Shown: positions 1-11,534, numbered from the stretch's first letter. The stretch: DNA of 57,734 nucleotides from Priestia taiwanensis (GCF_014638355.1 NZ_BMFK01000007.1:1-57734); one strand, 5' to 3'. Made by a program: numbers and translations. The notes: generated by a model not told the origin, from the sequence alone.

Positions 1-9
1 AGGACTTAA
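1..9 (+). rRNA. 3' end of 23S rRNA (partial)
   Basis: The first bases (AGGACTTAA) match the usual last bases of Bacillus 23S rRNA. They are followed by an A/T-rich spacer of about 70 bases and then 5S rRNA, as expected in an rrn operon. Only this tail is inside the window, so the exact end is approximate. Confidence 0.45.
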
Positions 10-80
10 CTAACGTTTATGCAAGGTTTAGCACACATTATCTAGTTTTGAAGGAATAAATACTTCAAAAATTAAATAAG

Positions 81-196
<116 letters not shown>

Positions 197-201
197 AATG
201 T

Positions 202-240
202 AAAAAGAACTAGCATATATATGCTAGTTCTTTTTGTGTT
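202..240 (+). terminator. rrn operon terminator
   Basis: A near-perfect palindrome (AAAAAGAACTAGCATAT and its complement) ending in TTTTTGTGTT, starting six bases after 5S rRNA. It is a classic rho-independent terminator closing the upstream rRNA operon. The A-run on the 5' side makes it potentially bidirectional. Confidence 0.93.
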
Positions 241-345
241 TTCCTTTATATACAAAGAGAATATATTCCGTATTCTTTTTCAATAGAATAGTATGGATTT
301 ATATAGAAAATGGTTAGGATGTAAATAAATGCAGAAACAAAATAG

Positions 346-398
346 TTGAAAAAATTCTATGTAGTTATATAATGTAACTAAAGTCAAAGTTAGTCAAA
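346..398 (+). promoter_or_regulatory. ctsR operon promoter with CtsR operator
   Basis: A sigma-A promoter is visible: TTGAAA (346-351), 16-base spacer, TATAAT (368-373). Just downstream lie two AGTCAAA heptads (382-388 and 392-398) separated by three bases, which is the CtsR direct-repeat operator. A third partial repeat follows. The operator covers the expected transcription start, so CtsR should repress its own operon and heat or protein stress should relieve it. Confidence 0.88.
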
Positions 399-419
399 GT
401 CAATAAAGGTGGAGGATGA

Positions 420-881
420 ATGAAAAACGTATCCGATATCATTGAACAGTACTTAAAGCAAGTGTTTAATGGGAATGAAAATAATGTGGTAGAGATTAAA
501 CGGAGTGAGATTGCAGATCGCTTTGATTGTGTACCATCTCAAATTAACTATGTTATTAATACTCGTTTTACGTTAGAAAGAGGTTACTTAGTAGAGAGTA
601 AGCGAGGTGGGGGAGGCTATATTCGCATTATTAAGGTGAAGCTTCATGAAGACATTCATGTAATTGATCAAATGCTAGAGCTAATTGATAACAATATCCC
701 TCAATCAAGCGCCGAAGACATTATTGAGCGCTTAATGGAAGAAAAACTAGTAACGAAGCGTGAAGCAAAATTAATGCTTAGTGTTTTAGACCGATCTGTG
801 TTAATGATTGATTTACCATTTCGAGATGAATTAAGAGCAAGAATGTTAAGGGCAATGTTAAAGAGTTTAAAATATAAGTAA
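420..881 (+). CDS. ctsR: Transcriptional repressor CtsR
   Basis: CtsR is the dimeric repressor of class III heat-shock genes (clp genes and this operon) in Firmicutes. The 153-residue protein has the usual length, with an N-terminal winged-helix DNA-binding half including a glycine-rich wing (SKRGGGGYIRI, about residues 60-70) that acts as the heat sensor. The C-terminal half is the helical dimerisation and ClpC/McsB-contact domain. Start ATG follows GGTGGAGG. It is first in ctsR-mcsA-mcsB-clpC, its stop overlaps the A of the next frame by one base, and a CtsR operator lies just upstream, so it autoregulates. Confidence 0.97.
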   Translation: MKNVSDIIEQYLKQVFNGNENNVVEIKRSEIADRFDCVPSQINYVINTRFTLERGYLVESKRGGGGYIRIIKVKLHEDIHVIDQMLELIDNNIPQSSAEDIIERLMEEKLVTKREAKLMLSVLDRSVLMIDLPFRDELRARMLRAMLKSLKYK

Positions 882-907
882 TGTTTTGTTGCAAAGGAGG
901 GATTTTT

Positions 908-1450
908 TTGATTTGTGAAGAATGTAAAGAAAGACCTGCAGCATTGCATTTTACAAAAATAATAAATGGAGAAAAGACAGAAGGACATTTGTGTGAACAA
1001 TGTGCAAAAGGTGATACGTTGTTTAATGACTCTAGTCATGACATACCCATTCACAATTGGTTAGCGGCGTTTCTTCAGGCAGAGCATCCATTTATACAAA
1101 AGAAGGCAGATATGCATGTGCATCCGCATATATTAATATGCGATAAATGCCATTTAACGTACAAAAGATTTACAGAATTAGGTCGTGTCGGTTGTGACCA
1201 TTGTTATGACGTATTTGAAAAACAACTACCACCATTTTTGAGAAGATTACAAGGTGGAAATACGATGCATAAGGGAAAAGTCCCTACGAAGTTGCAATAT
1301 AGTATTTCTATGGAAAAAGAAATTATGTATTTAAAAGAATGCTTACAACAACAAATCCAAGAAGAAGAATTTGAAGAAGCAGCAAAAACTCGTGATCACA
1401 TTCGTACCCTTGAACAACAATTAGTTGTTCAACGAAAGGGGGAGAACTAG
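908..1450 (+). CDS. mcsA: McsA, zinc-finger activator of the arginine kinase McsB
   Basis: McsA binds and activates McsB and protects it from ClpC; it also has a role in metal and redox stress. The 180-residue product starts ICEEC and carries several CxxC pairs (near residues 3-6, 29-32, 79-82 and 96-99), followed by a C-terminal UVR motif ([19 protein letters not shown]) like those of UvrB and ClpC. The TTG at 908 is chosen over an in-frame ATG at 881, because AAAGGAGGG (893-901) sits at ideal spacing for 908 and lies inside the longer reading. Second gene of the CtsR operon; mcsB follows after two bases. Confidence 0.94.
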   Translation: MICEECKERPAALHFTKIINGEKTEGHLCEQCAKGDTLFNDSSHDIPIHNWLAAFLQAEHPFIQKKADMHVHPHILICDKCHLTYKRFTELGRVGCDHCYDVFEKQLPPFLRRLQGGNTMHKGKVPTKLQYSISMEKEIMYLKECLQQQIQEEEFEEAAKTRDHIRTLEQQLVVQRKGEN

Positions 1451-1452
1451 GG

Positions 1453-2538
1453 ATGTCATTACATCGTGTGATGAATCAAGTAATTAGTCCATGGATGATA
1501 GAAGATGGCCCTGACTCTGACATTGTGATGAGCACGAGAATACGTTTGGCGCGTAATATAAAGCATTATCGTTTTCCGCACTTAATGGACGAAGAAGAAG
1601 CGTTAACAGTTGTAGATGAGTTAAATGAAAAGTTAGATGGAAAGGCATTTGAACAGAAAGTCCCACTTCTGACATTGAGGATGGAAGAGTTACAGCCAAT
1701 ACATCGACGTGTCCTTATGGAAAAACATGTGATTAGTCCATATCTAGCGCAACATGCTACATATGGGGCATGTATGCTATCTGATGATGAGAGAATTAGC
1801 ATGATGGTAAATGAAGAGGATCATATTCGTATTCAATGTTTATTTCCCGGCTTACAATTAGAAGATTCATTAGAGATGGCCAACAAAGTAGATGATTGGA
1901 TTGAGCAAGAAATAGATTATGCATTTGATACACAACTTGGATATTTAACAAGTTGCTTAACGAATGTTGGTACTGGGCTCAGAGCATCCGTTATGATGCA
2001 TCTACCAGGGCTTGTATTGACAAAACAACTCAACCGTATTGTTCCGGCTATTAACCAATTAGGATTTGTAGTAAGAGGAATATACGGAGAAGGTAGCGAA
2101 GCACTGGGGAATATTTTTCAAGTATCTAATCAAATGACACTAGGGAAATCAGAAGAAGAAACAATAAGTGATTTAAAAAATGTCGTAAAACAAATTATTT
2201 CCCAAGAAAGAATCGCAAGGGAGGCAATGAAAAAAGTGTCTCCGATTTCCTTAGAAGATAGAGTATATCGCTCATTAGGTACCTTAATGAATAGCAGAAT
2301 TATTGATTCAAAAGAAGCAGCAAAGTGTTTGTCTGATATTCGACTCGGAATGGACTTATCATTTATTACGAACATCTCTACGCATGTGTTCAATGAATTG
2401 ATGATTTTAACACAACCAGGAATTTTACAGCAATACGCAGGAGCTCCATTGGATACAAAGGAAAGAGATATACGTAGAGCTTCGTTAATTCGTGAGAGAT
2501 TATTATTAGAGATACACAAGGAGGATGAGGATAAATGA
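1453..2538 (+). CDS. mcsB: Protein-arginine kinase McsB
   Basis: McsB phosphorylates arginines on misfolded proteins and on CtsR, marking them for ClpCP. It belongs to the phosphagen (guanidino) kinase family. The 361-residue sequence keeps the ATP-binding STRIRLARN (27-35), the active-site region [17 protein letters not shown] with C168, the conserved glutamate of [10 protein letters not shown] (E213), and the RDIRRA phosphoarginine-pocket motif (338-343). The RBS AAAGGGGGAG overlaps the end of mcsA. Its stop overlaps the clpC start (ATGA), so the two are translationally coupled. Confidence 0.97.
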   Translation: MSLHRVMNQVISPWMIEDGPDSDIVMSTRIRLARNIKHYRFPHLMDEEEALTVVDELNEKLDGKAFEQKVPLLTLRMEELQPIHRRVLMEKHVISPYLAQHATYGACMLSDDERISMMVNEEDHIRIQCLFPGLQLEDSLEMANKVDDWIEQEIDYAFDTQLGYLTSCLTNVGTGLRASVMMHLPGLVLTKQLNRIVPAINQLGFVVRGIYGEGSEALGNIFQVSNQMTLGKSEEETISDLKNVVKQIISQERIAREAMKKVSPISLEDRVYRSLGTLMNSRIIDSKEAAKCLSDIRLGMDLSFITNISTHVFNELMILTQPGILQQYAGAPLDTKERDIRRASLIRERLLLEIHKEDEDK

Positions 2539-4970
2539 TGTTTGGAAGATTTACAGAACGTGCCCAAAAAGTTTTAGCTTTATCTCAAGAAGAAGCGATT
2601 CGAATTGGTCATAATAATATTGGAACAGAGCATATTTTGTTAGGACTTGTTCGTGAAGGAGAAGGCATTGCTGCGAAGGCATTAACAGCATTAGGTTTAA
2701 GCCCAGAGAAAGTCCAAAAAGAAGTAGAATCGTTAATTGGTCGTGGGCAAGAAAGCGTCCAAACGATTCATTACACACCAAGAGCTAAGAAAGTAATCGA
2801 ATTATCTATGGATGAAGCTCGAAAACTAGGACATTCGTATGTTGGAACAGAGCATATTCTATTAGGGTTAATTCGTGAAGGAGAAGGTGTTGCCGCACGC
2901 GTTTTAAATAACTTAGGTGTAAGTTTAAATAAAGCGCGCCAGCAAGTGCTTCAGTTGCTAGGTAGCAATGAAACTGCATCTGGCCATCAAAATAGTGCAA
3001 CTTCGAATGTGAATACACCAACGTTAGATAGTTTAGCACGAGATTTAACAGTGATTGCCAGAGAAGATCGATTAGATCCAGTCATTGGCCGTAGTAAAGA
3101 AATTCAACGTGTTATTGAAGTGTTGAGCCGCCGTACAAAGAATAATCCAGTACTCATTGGAGAGCCTGGTGTCGGAAAAACCGCTATTGCAGAGGGATTG
3201 GCACAACAAATTGTTCATAATGAAGTGCCTGAGACGCTACGCGACAAGCGAGTGATGACATTGGATATGGGGACAGTAGTAGCTGGTACGAAATACCGAG
3301 GGGAATTTGAAGATCGCTTAAAGAAAGTAATGGATGAAATTCGCCAAGCAGGAAATATTATTTTGTTCATTGATGAGTTGCATACATTAATTGGTGCTGG
3401 TGGTGCAGAAGGTGCGATTGATGCATCAAATATCTTAAAACCATCTCTTGCACGAGGCGAATTACAATGTATTGGTGCTACAACGTTAGATGAGTATCGT
3501 AAATACATTGAAAAAGATGCTGCACTAGAGCGTCGTTTCCAACCAATTCATGTAGATGAGCCAAGTATGGAAGAGTCGATTCAAATTTTAAAAGGGTTAC
3601 GTGATCGTTATGAGGCACATCATCGTGTATCTATCTCAGATGAGGCGATTGTTGAAGCTGTAAAGTTATCAGATCGATACATTACAGATCGTTTCTTACC
3701 AGATAAAGCAATTGATGTTATTGATGAGGCAGGCTCTAAAGTGCGTCTTCGTTCTTTCACAACACCACCTAATTTAAAAGAATTAGAAATAAAGTTAGAA
3801 GAGGTTCGCAAAGAGAAAGACGCAGCTGTTCAAAGTCAAGAGTTTGAGAAAGCAGCATCATTACGTGATGCTGAACAACGTCTACGTGAACAGTTAGAAG
3901 ACACGAAGAGAGTATGGAAAGAGCAACAAGGAAAAGAAAACACGGAAGTAACCGTTGAAGATATTGCAAGTGTTGTATCTACATGGACACGAATTCCTGT
4001 ATCAAAAATTGCCCAAACAGAAACAGATAAGTTACTTAACATGGAGAAACTGTTACACTCTCGTTTAATTGGGCAGGAAGAAGCTGTTGTAGCAGTATCA
4101 AAAGCGGTTCGTCGTGCAAGAGCAGGATTAAAAGATCCAAAACGCCCAATTGGTTCGTTCATTTTCTTAGGGCCAACAGGTGTCGGAAAAACAGAATTAG
4201 CAAGAGCTTTAGCGGAAGCAATGTTTGGCGATGAAGATGCAATGATTCGTGTAGATATGTCTGAGTACATGGAGAAGCATTCGACATCTCGTCTCGTTGG
4301 TTCACCTCCAGGATACGTTGGACATGATGAAGGTGGTCAGTTAACGGAGAAAGTACGTCGTAAACCGTACTCAGTTATCTTGTTAGATGAAATCGAAAAG
4401 GCACATCCAGAAGTATTTAATATTTTATTACAAGTATTAGAGGATGGGCGTTTAACGGATTCGAAAGGGCGCACAGTAGACTTCCGTAATACAATTGTTA
4501 TTATGACTTCAAACGTTGGAGCTAGTGCACTAAAGAAAAATAAATATGTTGGTTTTAACGTACAAGATGAGTCGGCAAAGCATAACGATATGAAAGGAAA
4601 AGTGATGGATGAACTAAAGAAAGCATTCCGTCCAGAGTTCTTAAATCGTATCGATGAAATTATTGTGTTCCATTCATTAGAAGACAAACACTTAAAAGAA
4701 ATTGTAACATTAATGGCGCGTCAGTTAACGAAGCGTCTAGAAGAACAACAAATCGAGTTAATTCTAACCGATGCAGCAATTGATAAGCTTGCAAAAGAAG
4801 GCAGTGATTTAGAATATGGAGCTCGTCCGTTACGCCGTGCAATTCAAAAGCATGTAGAAGATCGCTTGTCAGAAGAACTACTACGTGGTGAAATTGAACG
4901 TGGTCAACAAGTAACGTTAGATGTTGAGCAAGAATCATTTGTCATTCGCACAGTAGAAAAGGTAAAATAA
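2535..4970 (+). CDS. clpC: ATP-dependent Clp protease ATP-binding subunit ClpC
   Basis: ClpC is the HSP100 unfoldase that, with adaptors (MecA, McsB), feeds substrates including phosphoarginine-marked proteins to ClpP. The 811-residue protein has two Clp_N repeats (about 1-140), AAA+ domain 1 with Walker A GEPGVGKT (209-216) and Walker B FIDE (278-281), a UVR/middle coiled-coil region (about 420-460), AAA+ domain 2 with GPTGVGKT (546-553), and the D2-small C-terminal domain. It starts with two ATG codons (MMFGRF) inside the ATGATG that overlaps mcsB. Length matches the family. Confidence 0.98.
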   Translation: MMFGRFTERAQKVLALSQEEAIRIGHNNIGTEHILLGLVREGEGIAAKALTALGLSPEKVQKEVESLIGRGQESVQTIHYTPRAKKVIELSMDEARKLGHSYVGTEHILLGLIREGEGVAARVLNNLGVSLNKARQQVLQLLGSNETASGHQNSATSNVNTPTLDSLARDLTVIAREDRLDPVIGRSKEIQRVIEVLSRRTKNNPVLIGEPGVGKTAIAEGLAQQIVHNEVPETLRDKRVMTLDMGTVVAGTKYRGEFEDRLKKVMDEIRQAGNIILFIDELHTLIGAGGAEGAIDASNILKPSLARGELQCIGATTLDEYRKYIEKDAALERRFQPIHVDEPSMEESIQILKGLRDRYEAHHRVSISDEAIVEAVKLSDRYITDRFLPDKAIDVIDEAGSKVRLRSFTTPPNLKELEIKLEEVRKEKDAAVQSQEFEKAASLRDAEQRLREQLEDTKRVWKEQQGKENTEVTVEDIASVVSTWTRIPVSKIAQTETDKLLNMEKLLHSRLIGQEEAVVAVSKAVRRARAGLKDPKRPIGSFIFLGPTGVGKTELARALAEAMFGDEDAMIRVDMSEYMEKHSTSRLVGSPPGYVGHDEGGQLTEKVRRKPYSVILLDEIEKAHPEVFNILLQVLEDGRLTDSKGRTVDFRNTIVIMTSNVGASALKKNKYVGFNVQDESAKHNDMKGKVMDELKKAFRPEFLNRIDEIIVFHSLEDKHLKEIVTLMARQLTKRLEEQQIELILTDAAIDKLAKEGSDLEYGARPLRRAIQKHVEDRLSEELLRGEIERGQQVTLDVEQESFVIRTVEKVK

Positions 4971-4987
4971 TAAATAAGAGAAGTAGA

Positions 4988-5016
4988 ACAAAGGGGCTTG
5001 TCGATAGCTCCTTTGT
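4988..5016 (+). terminator. Hairpin between clpC and radA, possible weak terminator
   Basis: ACAAAGGGGC (4988-4997) pairs with GCTCCTTTGT (5007-5016) around a nine-base loop, with one G-U pair. Only TTTGC follows, so termination is probably partial and radA and disA would be transcribed by read-through at reduced level. Confidence 0.5.
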
Positions 5017-5070
5017 TTGCATTATAAGGTTATGCAGATAGTGTTGTAGAAAAGTGAGGAAAGTATAGAC

Positions 5071-6447
5071 ATGGCAAAACAAAAAACAAAGTTTATGTGT
5101 CAAGATTGTGGGTATGAATCGCCGAAATGGATGGGGAAATGTCCAGGTTGTAACGCTTGGAATAAGATGGTTGAAGAGATAGCGCCACAAAAATCCTCTA
5201 GAAGATTAACATATACAACAACTTTATCCACTGAAGCATCAAAACCACAAAAAATCACGAGTGTTGAGACAAAGAATGAGGCTCGTATCCCAACGAAATT
5301 TAGTGAATTTAATCGCGTATTAGGCGGGGGAATTGTACAAGGGTCTCTTGTACTAATTGGAGGCGATCCTGGAATTGGAAAGTCGACGATTCTCTTGCAA
5401 GTATCTTCACAAGTAGCAGAAGCAAATCATCGTGTTTTATATATATCAGGGGAAGAATCTCCGAAACAAATTAAGCTACGTGCAGAGAGATTAGGTGTAG
5501 AGAGCGACAATCTTTACGTGTTATCAGAAACTGATCTACAATATATTACCCGCTATATAGAGGAAGTAAATCCGGACTTAGTTGTTATTGACTCGATTCA
5601 AACGATCTATCTGTCGGAGGTTACTTCTGCACCGGGAAGTGTATCCCAAGTACGAGAGTGTACGGCAGAGTTAATGAAGTTAGCTAAGACGAAAGGCATT
5701 CCTATTTTTATCGTTGGTCATGTAACAAAAGAAGGATCAATAGCTGGACCAAGAATGTTAGAACATATGGTTGATGCAGTGCTCTACTTTGAAGGAGAAC
5801 GTCATCATACGTATCGAATTTTGCGAGCTGTAAAGAACAGATTTGGTTCAACAAATGAGATGGGTATTTTTGAAATGAAAGAGCTTGGATTAGAGGAAGT
5901 GTTGAATCCGTCTGAAATCTTCTTAGAAGAGCGTCCGGTAGGAGTAGCTGGATCTACGGTTGTTGCTTCTATGGAGGGAACGCGCCCGGTTCTTGTCGAG
6001 ATTCAAGCGTTAATTTCTCCGACGAGTTTTGGGAATCCTAGAAGAATGGCGACTGGTATTGATCATAACCGCGTATCCTTGATTATGGCGGTGTTGGAGA
6101 AACGTGTCGGGTTACTGTTACAAAACCAAGATGCATATTTAAAGGTAGCTGGTGGGATGAAGTTAGATGAACCAGCAATTGATTTAGCAGTGGCACTGAG
6201 CATTGCATCAAGTTTCAAAGATAAGCCAACATCTCCAACTGATGTTGTTGTAGGGGAAGTTGGACTAACAGGTGAAGTAAGACGTGTTGCACGCATTGAA
6301 CAACGTGTCCAAGAAGCAGCGAAGCTTGGGTTTAAGCGAATTATTATCCCCAATAAAAACTTCGGTGGTTGGACAATCCCAGATGGTATTGAAGTAATTG
6401 GTGTAAATAATGTTGGAGAGGCAATACGTCATACATTAGGACAATAG
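5071..6447 (+). CDS. radA: DNA repair protein RadA (Sms)
   Basis: RadA is a RecA-like, DnaB-type branch-migration helicase used in recombinational repair and transformation. The 458-residue protein starts with a C4 zinc finger (C10, C13, C24, C27). It then has a RecA core with Walker [11 protein letters not shown] (97-106), the RadA-specific KNRFG motif (255-259), and a C-terminal Lon-protease-like domain. The ATG has only a modest RBS (GTGAGGAAAG, 5053-5062). It continues the clpC operon and precedes disA, the order seen across Bacillus. Confidence 0.97.
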   Translation: MAKQKTKFMCQDCGYESPKWMGKCPGCNAWNKMVEEIAPQKSSRRLTYTTTLSTEASKPQKITSVETKNEARIPTKFSEFNRVLGGGIVQGSLVLIGGDPGIGKSTILLQVSSQVAEANHRVLYISGEESPKQIKLRAERLGVESDNLYVLSETDLQYITRYIEEVNPDLVVIDSIQTIYLSEVTSAPGSVSQVRECTAELMKLAKTKGIPIFIVGHVTKEGSIAGPRMLEHMVDAVLYFEGERHHTYRILRAVKNRFGSTNEMGIFEMKELGLEEVLNPSEIFLEERPVGVAGSTVVASMEGTRPVLVEIQALISPTSFGNPRRMATGIDHNRVSLIMAVLEKRVGLLLQNQDAYLKVAGGMKLDEPAIDLAVALSIASSFKDKPTSPTDVVVGEVGLTGEVRRVARIEQRVQEAAKLGFKRIIIPNKNFGGWTIPDGIEVIGVNNVGEAIRHTLGQ

Positions 6448-6470
6448 GGAAGGAGGATACTGGTTTCTAG

Positions 6471-6494
6471 ATGATGAATACCAGAGTAACCTAG
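6471..6494 (+). other. Seven-codon ORF abutting the disA start
   Basis: ATG ATG AAT ACC AGA GTA ACC TAG ends on the base before the disA ATG. The only good Shine-Dalgarno sequence in this gap, GGGAAGGAGG (6447-6456), lies 14 bases upstream of this mini-ORF and 38 bases upstream of disA. CTGGT (6460-6464) can pair with ACCAG (6480-6484), which would bring that site closer to disA. Whether the peptide is made is unknown. Confidence 0.35.
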
Positions 6495-7568
6495 ATGGAA
6501 GAAAACAAACAAAAATCAAAAAATATTGTTAATTTATTACAACTCGTTGCACCTGGGACACCGTTACGTGATGGTATTAATAACGTTTTACGAGCTGAAA
6601 CAGGTGGATTAATTGTGTTAGGATATAACGAACTTGTGAAAGAGATGGTGGATGGTGGATTTTTTATTCAATGTCCATATTCTCCAGCTAGCCTTTATGA
6701 ATTGGCAAAAATGGACGGTGCCATTGTGTTAAATGAAACAGGAAGTAAAATTATTTTAGCCAATGCACAGCTTATTCCAGATGCATCGATTAGTTCTATT
6801 GAAACAGGAATGAGGCATCGTACAGCGGAACGAGTAGCGAAGCAAACAGGAAACCTTGTAATTGCTATTTCCCAACGTCGTAATGTTATAACTCTTTACC
6901 AAGGGAATGTACGTTATACACTTCGAGATATTGGGGTTATTTTGACGAAAGCGAATCAAGCAATTCAAACGCTAGAAAAATACAAAGTCGTATGGAATCA
7001 GCGTATTACAACGCTAGGGTTGTTAGAATTTGAGGAAGTAACAACATTAGCAGAAGTGGTATCCGTTTTACATAGTGTGGAAATGGTACTGCGTATTAAA
7101 AATGAAGTGCATAACTATGTGAATGAATTAGGGACAGAAGGTCGACTTATTCGGTTACAATTAGCGGAATTAGTATCTGATATTGAGAAAGAAGCACTTT
7201 TACTTATTAAAGATTATCATTATGATAAAGAACAAGATCCACATGTTATCTTACGTAAGTTGCAAGAACTGTCTAATATGGAATTGCTAGATGATGTTGT
7301 TATCGTGAAATTATTAGGATACCCACCCCATATGAATATGGAAGGGTTAATTGTCCCAAGAGGATATCGTATTTTAACAAAAATATCACGCTTGCCTCCA
7401 CTTGTAATTGAAAATTTAATTGAGACGTTTAGGCATTTAAAAGGTGTTTGTCGTGCGACAATGTCTGATTTAGATGAAGTAGAGGGTATTGGTGAAGTAC
7501 GAGCAAGGAAAATAAAGGACGGATTGAAGCGAATTCAAGAACACTTACATATTAATCGCCATCATTAA
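6495..7568 (+). CDS. disA: DNA integrity scanning diadenylate cyclase DisA
   Basis: DisA makes cyclic di-AMP from two ATP and stops synthesis when it meets branched DNA, delaying sporulation. The 357-residue octamer-forming protein has the DAC domain with the catalytic DGA (74-76) and RHRT (107-110) motifs, a helical spine, and a C-terminal helix-hairpin-helix DNA-binding domain ([19 protein letters not shown], about 327-345). A TAG directly precedes the ATG, so no longer form is possible. There is no RBS at the normal distance (see the adjacent mini-ORF). Last gene of the ctsR operon. Confidence 0.97.
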   Translation: MEENKQKSKNIVNLLQLVAPGTPLRDGINNVLRAETGGLIVLGYNELVKEMVDGGFFIQCPYSPASLYELAKMDGAIVLNETGSKIILANAQLIPDASISSIETGMRHRTAERVAKQTGNLVIAISQRRNVITLYQGNVRYTLRDIGVILTKANQAIQTLEKYKVVWNQRITTLGLLEFEEVTTLAEVVSVLHSVEMVLRIKNEVHNYVNELGTEGRLIRLQLAELVSDIEKEALLLIKDYHYDKEQDPHVILRKLQELSNMELLDDVVIVKLLGYPPHMNMEGLIVPRGYRILTKISRLPPLVIENLIETFRHLKGVCRATMSDLDEVEGIGEVRARKIKDGLKRIQEHLHINRHH

Positions 7569-7710
7569 TAAAATAAATCCCAACAAAGAAAAGGATTATT
7601 CTACCAATTTACTGTATACTTAAAAGATAGAATATTTTTCATTCTATATTAAAAAGGTGTTTATGAAATGGCAGGGGTGTCAAATAATAAAAGAAACTTA
7701 TATTATAACG

Positions 7711-7719
7711 TGGTATAAT
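7711..7719 (+). promoter_or_regulatory. Extended -10 promoter upstream of yacL
   Basis: TGGTATAAT (7711-7719) is a perfect extended -10 element about 36 bases before the yacL start. No convincing -35 box is placed 17 bases upstream, which is tolerated for TGn promoters. It would drive yacL-ispD-ispF independently of the stress operon. Confidence 0.6.
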
Positions 7720-7754
7720 GCTAGAAAGCACATTATACATTCAGGAGGTGTGTT

Positions 7755-8855
7755 ATGTTAAAAAGAGCAGTTCAAATTGCATTTTGGATTATTGGGGGAA
7801 TACTAGGCATTGTCTTTATTCCGATGTTAACAGATAAACTAGAAATCGGCTTTTTAGCCAATCCATATATAAGTGGTACAGTAGGTGCCATTGTTGGTGC
7901 AGCTGTGTTTTATGCATTAACATTTTGGGCGGTTGATCATATTGTTGGTTTGATTAAATATGTGGAAGAGCGATTAGTAAAGGCGCCAGTTACGGATATT
8001 TTATTCGGTAGCTTAGGGCTTATCTTCGGATTAATTGTTGCTTACTTTTTATCTATTCCGATGCGAAACTTTTCATTGGAAATTATTAGCACCGTCGTAC
8101 CATTGTTCATTACGGTACTATGTGGCTATTTAGGGTTTCAAGTTGGGTTTAAAAAGCGTCATGAATTGGCAAGTATTTTAACGGTGCAACGTAGTGCGAA
8201 GAAGAAAGGTGCAGGTGGAGAAACAGAAGATGTAGAAGCGGCCCAATCATCATGGAAGATACTTGATACAAGTGTCATTATTGACGGGCGTATTGCAGAT
8301 ATATGTCAAACTGGTTTCTTAGAGGGAACAATTGTTATTCCACAATTCGTATTAGGTGAGTTGCAGCACATTGCTGATTCATCTGACTCATTGAAAAGAA
8401 CCCGCGGACGCCGAGGCCTTGATATTTTGAATCGTATTCAAAAGGAATTACCGATTAAAGTAGAGGTATACGAAGGTGACTTTGAAGATATTCATGAAGT
8501 AGATAGTAAGCTTGTGAAATTAGCAAAGTTAACAAATGGTGTCGTTGTAACGAATGACTTCAATTTAAACAAGGTATGTGAATTACAACGAGTATCTGTC
8601 TTGAATATTAATGATTTAGCTAATGCAATTAAACCAGTTGTTCTTCCTGGCGAAGAAATGAAAGTATTAGTTGTTAAGGACGGGAAAGAACAGAAACAAG
8701 GTGTTGCATATTTAGATGATGGTACGATGATTGTTGTAGAAGATGGGAGAGAATACATTGGAAAAGAAATTGATGTGCTTGTAACAAGTGTATTGCAAAC
8801 ATCGGCAGGTCGTATGATTTTCGCGAAATTCAAGGCGTTAGAGAAAGCGTTGTAA
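7755..8855 (+). CDS. yacL: Membrane-anchored PIN-TRAM domain protein YacL
   Basis: This is the conserved Firmicute PIN/TRAM protein, a putative membrane-bound ribonuclease. The 366 residues begin with four hydrophobic helices (within about 1-130). A PIN nuclease domain follows, starting [14 protein letters not shown] with acidic active-site residues at about 173-182 and [10 protein letters not shown] further on. It ends with a TRAM RNA-binding domain (about 295-355). The start has a strong RBS (CAGGAGGTG). The substrate is not established as far as I know. ispD follows after 12 bases. Confidence 0.93.
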   Translation: MLKRAVQIAFWIIGGILGIVFIPMLTDKLEIGFLANPYISGTVGAIVGAAVFYALTFWAVDHIVGLIKYVEERLVKAPVTDILFGSLGLIFGLIVAYFLSIPMRNFSLEIISTVVPLFITVLCGYLGFQVGFKKRHELASILTVQRSAKKKGAGGETEDVEAAQSSWKILDTSVIIDGRIADICQTGFLEGTIVIPQFVLGELQHIADSSDSLKRTRGRRGLDILNRIQKELPIKVEVYEGDFEDIHEVDSKLVKLAKLTNGVVVTNDFNLNKVCELQRVSVLNINDLANAIKPVVLPGEEMKVLVVKDGKEQKQGVAYLDDGTMIVVEDGREYIGKEIDVLVTSVLQTSAGRMIFAKFKALEKAL

Positions 8856-8867
8856 GAGGACAAGGTA

Positions 8868-9545
8868 ATGAAATATACATTAATTATTCCCGCTGCTGGA
8901 CAAGGAAAGCGAATGGGAGCAGGGAAGAATAAATTATTTCTAGAGATGGATGGAAAGCCGGTCATTGTACATACGTTACAGCAGTTTGATATGGATGAAC
9001 AATGTGAGAAAGTAGTGCTTGTAATAAATATGGAAGAAAAAGAAATCTTTCAAATGTATCTTTCTACGTATGGTATTAAGAAGCACGTAGAATATATACC
9101 TGGTGGACAAGAGAGACAAGAGAGTGTATATAACGGCGTTAAACACCTGCAAGATGCGGAATATGTTGTTGTGCATGACGGTGCTAGACCATTTGTGGAG
9201 AAAGAAGTAACACATCGTGTAGTAGGAGCATCTATGCTGACAGGGGCGGCAATTTGTGCAGTTCCTGTTAAAGATACAATTAAGCGTGTAGTGAATGAAG
9301 TCGTACAAGATACGGTAGAACGTTCGAGCTTGTGGTCTGTGCAAACACCACAGGCTTTCCGTTTGTCTCTATTAAAAAAGGCGCACGAGTATGCTATAAG
9401 AGAGGCATTCGTTGGAACAGATGATGCAAGCCTAGTCGAGCGTTTAGGTGATAAGGTACAAGTCGTGATGGGAGATTATTATAATATCAAAGTAACGACT
9501 CCAGAAGATTTACTTATTTCGGAAAGCTTTTTAAAGAGAAAGTAG
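8868..9545 (+). CDS. ispD: 2-C-methyl-D-erythritol 4-phosphate cytidylyltransferase
   Basis: IspD condenses MEP with CTP to CDP-ME in the non-mevalonate isoprenoid pathway. The 225-residue protein has the N-terminal nucleotidyltransferase loop [10 protein letters not shown] (8-17) and the conserved VVHDGARPF and TDDASLVE segments. It is directly followed by ispF, which acts two steps later in the same pathway; the pair is a common operon arrangement in Bacilli. Confidence 0.97.
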   Translation: MKYTLIIPAAGQGKRMGAGKNKLFLEMDGKPVIVHTLQQFDMDEQCEKVVLVINMEEKEIFQMYLSTYGIKKHVEYIPGGQERQESVYNGVKHLQDAEYVVVHDGARPFVEKEVTHRVVGASMLTGAAICAVPVKDTIKRVVNEVVQDTVERSSLWSVQTPQAFRLSLLKKAHEYAIREAFVGTDDASLVERLGDKVQVVMGDYYNIKVTTPEDLLISESFLKRK

Positions 9546-9553
9546 GTATGAGG

Positions 9554-10030
9554 ATGTTTCGAATTGGACAAGGATTTGATGTGCATGCTTTTTGTGAAGG
9601 AAGGCCGTTAATTTTAGGTGGTATTACGATTCCTCACGAAAAAGGTTTACTAGGTCATTCGGATGCAGATGTATTATTACATACGGTTTCAGATGCCATC
9701 TTAGGAGCAATTGCAGAAGGTGATATTGGGAAACATTTCCCGGATACAGATATGCGTTTCAAAGATGCGGATTCTGCTGTTTTATTAGAAGAAGTATGGA
9801 AACTGGTAGAAGAGAAAGGGTATGAATTAGGGAATTTAGACTGTACGATTATCGCACAGCGCCCGAAAATGCGCCCATATATCGACCAAATGTGTGCTCG
9901 TATTAGTGAGTTACTTCATGCATCAATCGATCAAGTGAATGTAAAGGCAACGACAACAGAACAGCTTGGATTCACAGGGCGTGAAGAAGGAATTGCCGCA
10001 CAAGCAATTGTACTATTGAAAAAAAGGTAA
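9554..10030 (+). CDS. ispF: 2-C-methyl-D-erythritol 2,4-cyclodiphosphate synthase
   Basis: IspF cyclises CDP-ME-2-phosphate to MEcPP with release of CMP. The 158-residue protein carries the metal ligands D9, H11 (GQGFDVHAF) and H43 (HSDADVLLH), plus the conserved [20 protein letters not shown] start at the ATG giving MFRIGQGF, as in relatives; an in-frame ATG two codons upstream (9548) is possible, and neither has a strong RBS. Only two bases separate the longer frame from ispD, so coupling is likely. Confidence 0.96.
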   Translation: MFRIGQGFDVHAFCEGRPLILGGITIPHEKGLLGHSDADVLLHTVSDAILGAIAEGDIGKHFPDTDMRFKDADSAVLLEEVWKLVEEKGYELGNLDCTIIAQRPKMRPYIDQMCARISELLHASIDQVNVKATTTEQLGFTGREEGIAAQAIVLLKKR

Positions 10031-10085
10031 GAAACTTATAAAATTTGAAAGTATATATTTAATGAAACGGAAGGTGCGTTAGAAG

Positions 10086-11534
10086 ATGGAAAAACGAGTT
10101 CGTGTACGTTATGCGCCAAGTCCAACAGGACATTTACATATTGGTAATGCGCGTACGGCACTGTATGTATATTTATTTGCACGTCACTATAATGGAGATA
10201 TGGTTCTTCGTATTGAAGATACAGACCTTGAGCGTAATGTAGAGGGCGGCGAAGAGAGTCAAGCTCGCTTCTTACATTGGTTAGGAATTGATTGGAATGA
10301 AGGTCCAGAAAAAGGTGGCGAATATGGTCCTTACCGCCAATTAGAGCGTTTAGATACGTACAAGAAGTATGCAGATGAATTAATGGAGAAAGGTTTCGCA
10401 TATAAGTGTTTCTGTACGGAAGAAGAGTTGACGGCAGAACGTGAGGCACAAATGGCAGCTGGCATGCCAACAACGCGTTATAGCGGAAAGTGCCGTCATT
10501 TATCAGCTGAGGAACGTCAAGCATTAGAAGCAGAAGGAAAAGAATATACAATCCGCTTCGCTGTTCCTACGGATGAGACGTATGAGTGGGAAGATATTGT
10601 TCGTGATAACATTAAATTTGAATCAAAAGATGTAGGTGACTGGGTAATCGTAAAGAAAAACGGCATCCCAACATACAACTATGCGTGTGTAATTGATGAT
10701 TACTTAATGGAAATTAGCCACGTATTACGCGGAGAAGAACACATCTCTAATACACCGAAACAATTAATGGTGTACCGTGCATTAGGATGGGAAGCACCTG
10801 GTTTCGGTCACATGGCAGTTATCGTAAATGAAAATCGTAAGAAGTTATCAAAACGTGACGAAGCGGTTATCCAATTCATTGAACAATACCATGATCTTGG
10901 CTATTTACCAGAAGCATTATTTAACTTTATTGCGTTACTTGGTTGGTCACCAGTTGGAGAAGAAGAAATCTTCAGCAAAGATGAATTCATCTCTATTTTC
11001 GATCCGAAGCGTTTAAGTGCAGCACCTGCAATGTTTGACCGTGATAAATTAGCATGGATTAACAATCGTTACGTAAAAGCGGCTACATTAGAAGAAGTAG
11101 TAGCATTAGCGAAACCACACTTAGCAAAAGCATACGATTTAAGTGATAAATCAGAGGAGTGGGTAACAAACTTAATCGCTCTGTACAAAGATCAGATGAG
11201 CTATGGTGCGGAGATTGTAGAATTAGTTGATTTATTCTTCAAAGATGCATTAACATTAAATGAAGAAGCACAAGCTGTTATTGACGGAGAGCAAGTGAAA
11301 GAAGTACTAACTGCTTTAGTGCAAGAATTACAAGCATTAGATACATTAGCTCCAGATACAGTAAAAGCATCAGTGAAAGCTGTTCAAAAAGCGACAGGCC
11401 AAAAAGGAAAAGCGTTATTCATGCCTATCCGTGTCGCAACAACTGGTCAAACACATGGTCCAGAATTGCCTAATGCCATTGTATTATTAGGGAAAGAGAA
11501 AGTAATTGCTCGCCTGCAATCGTTTATTGGGTAA
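10086..11534 (+). CDS. gltX: Glutamyl-tRNA synthetase
   Basis: A class I aminoacyl-tRNA synthetase that charges tRNA-Glu and, in Bacilli, also mischarges tRNA-Gln for later amidation. The 482-residue protein has the HIGH-type motif in [11 protein letters not shown] (11-21) and the KMSKS-type motif KLSKR (253-257), with the helical anticodon-binding domain in the C-terminal third. The RBS is GGAAGGTG before the ATG. The length is a few residues short of B. cereus GltX, with no sign of damage. Confidence 0.97.
   Translation: MEKRVRVRYAPSPTGHLHIGNARTALYVYLFARHYNGDMVLRIEDTDLERNVEGGEESQARFLHWLGIDWNEGPEKGGEYGPYRQLERLDTYKKYADELMEKGFAYKCFCTEEELTAEREAQMAAGMPTTRYSGKCRHLSAEERQALEAEGKEYTIRFAVPTDETYEWEDIVRDNIKFESKDVGDWVIVKKNGIPTYNYACVIDDYLMEISHVLRGEEHISNTPKQLMVYRALGWEAPGFGHMAVIVNENRKKLSKRDEAVIQFIEQYHDLGYLPEALFNFIALLGWSPVGEEEIFSKDEFISIFDPKRLSAAPAMFDRDKLAWINNRYVKAATLEEVVALAKPHLAKAYDLSDKSEEWVTNLIALYKDQMSYGAEIVELVDLFFKDALTLNEEAQAVIDGEQVKEVLTALVQELQALDTLAPDTVKASVKAVQKATGQKGKALFMPIRVATTGQTHGPELPNAIVLLGKEKVIARLQSFIG

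Noticed and set aside
881..907. Upstream ATG start for mcsA
   Set aside because: It would translate the Shine-Dalgarno sequence AAAGGAGGG, and the resulting N-terminus does not match the ICxEC start of McsA.
2130..2567. 145-codon minus-strand ORF opposite the mcsB-clpC overlap
   Set aside because: Antisense to conserved coding sequence in both genes; no start signals.
3836..4270. 144-codon minus-strand ORF inside clpC
   Set aside because: Entirely opposite the AAA+ domains of ClpC; Ser/Thr-rich shadow frame.
8492..8965. 157-codon minus-strand ORF across the yacL-ispD junction
   Set aside because: Antisense shadow of two well-supported genes; no ribosome site or recognisable product.
10036..10551. 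171-codon minus-strand ORF opposite gltX
   Set aside because: It lies opposite the conserved start of glutamyl-tRNA synthetase, has no ribosome site, and its composition (Leu, His, Tyr rich) is typical of the reverse complement of a Bacillus gene.
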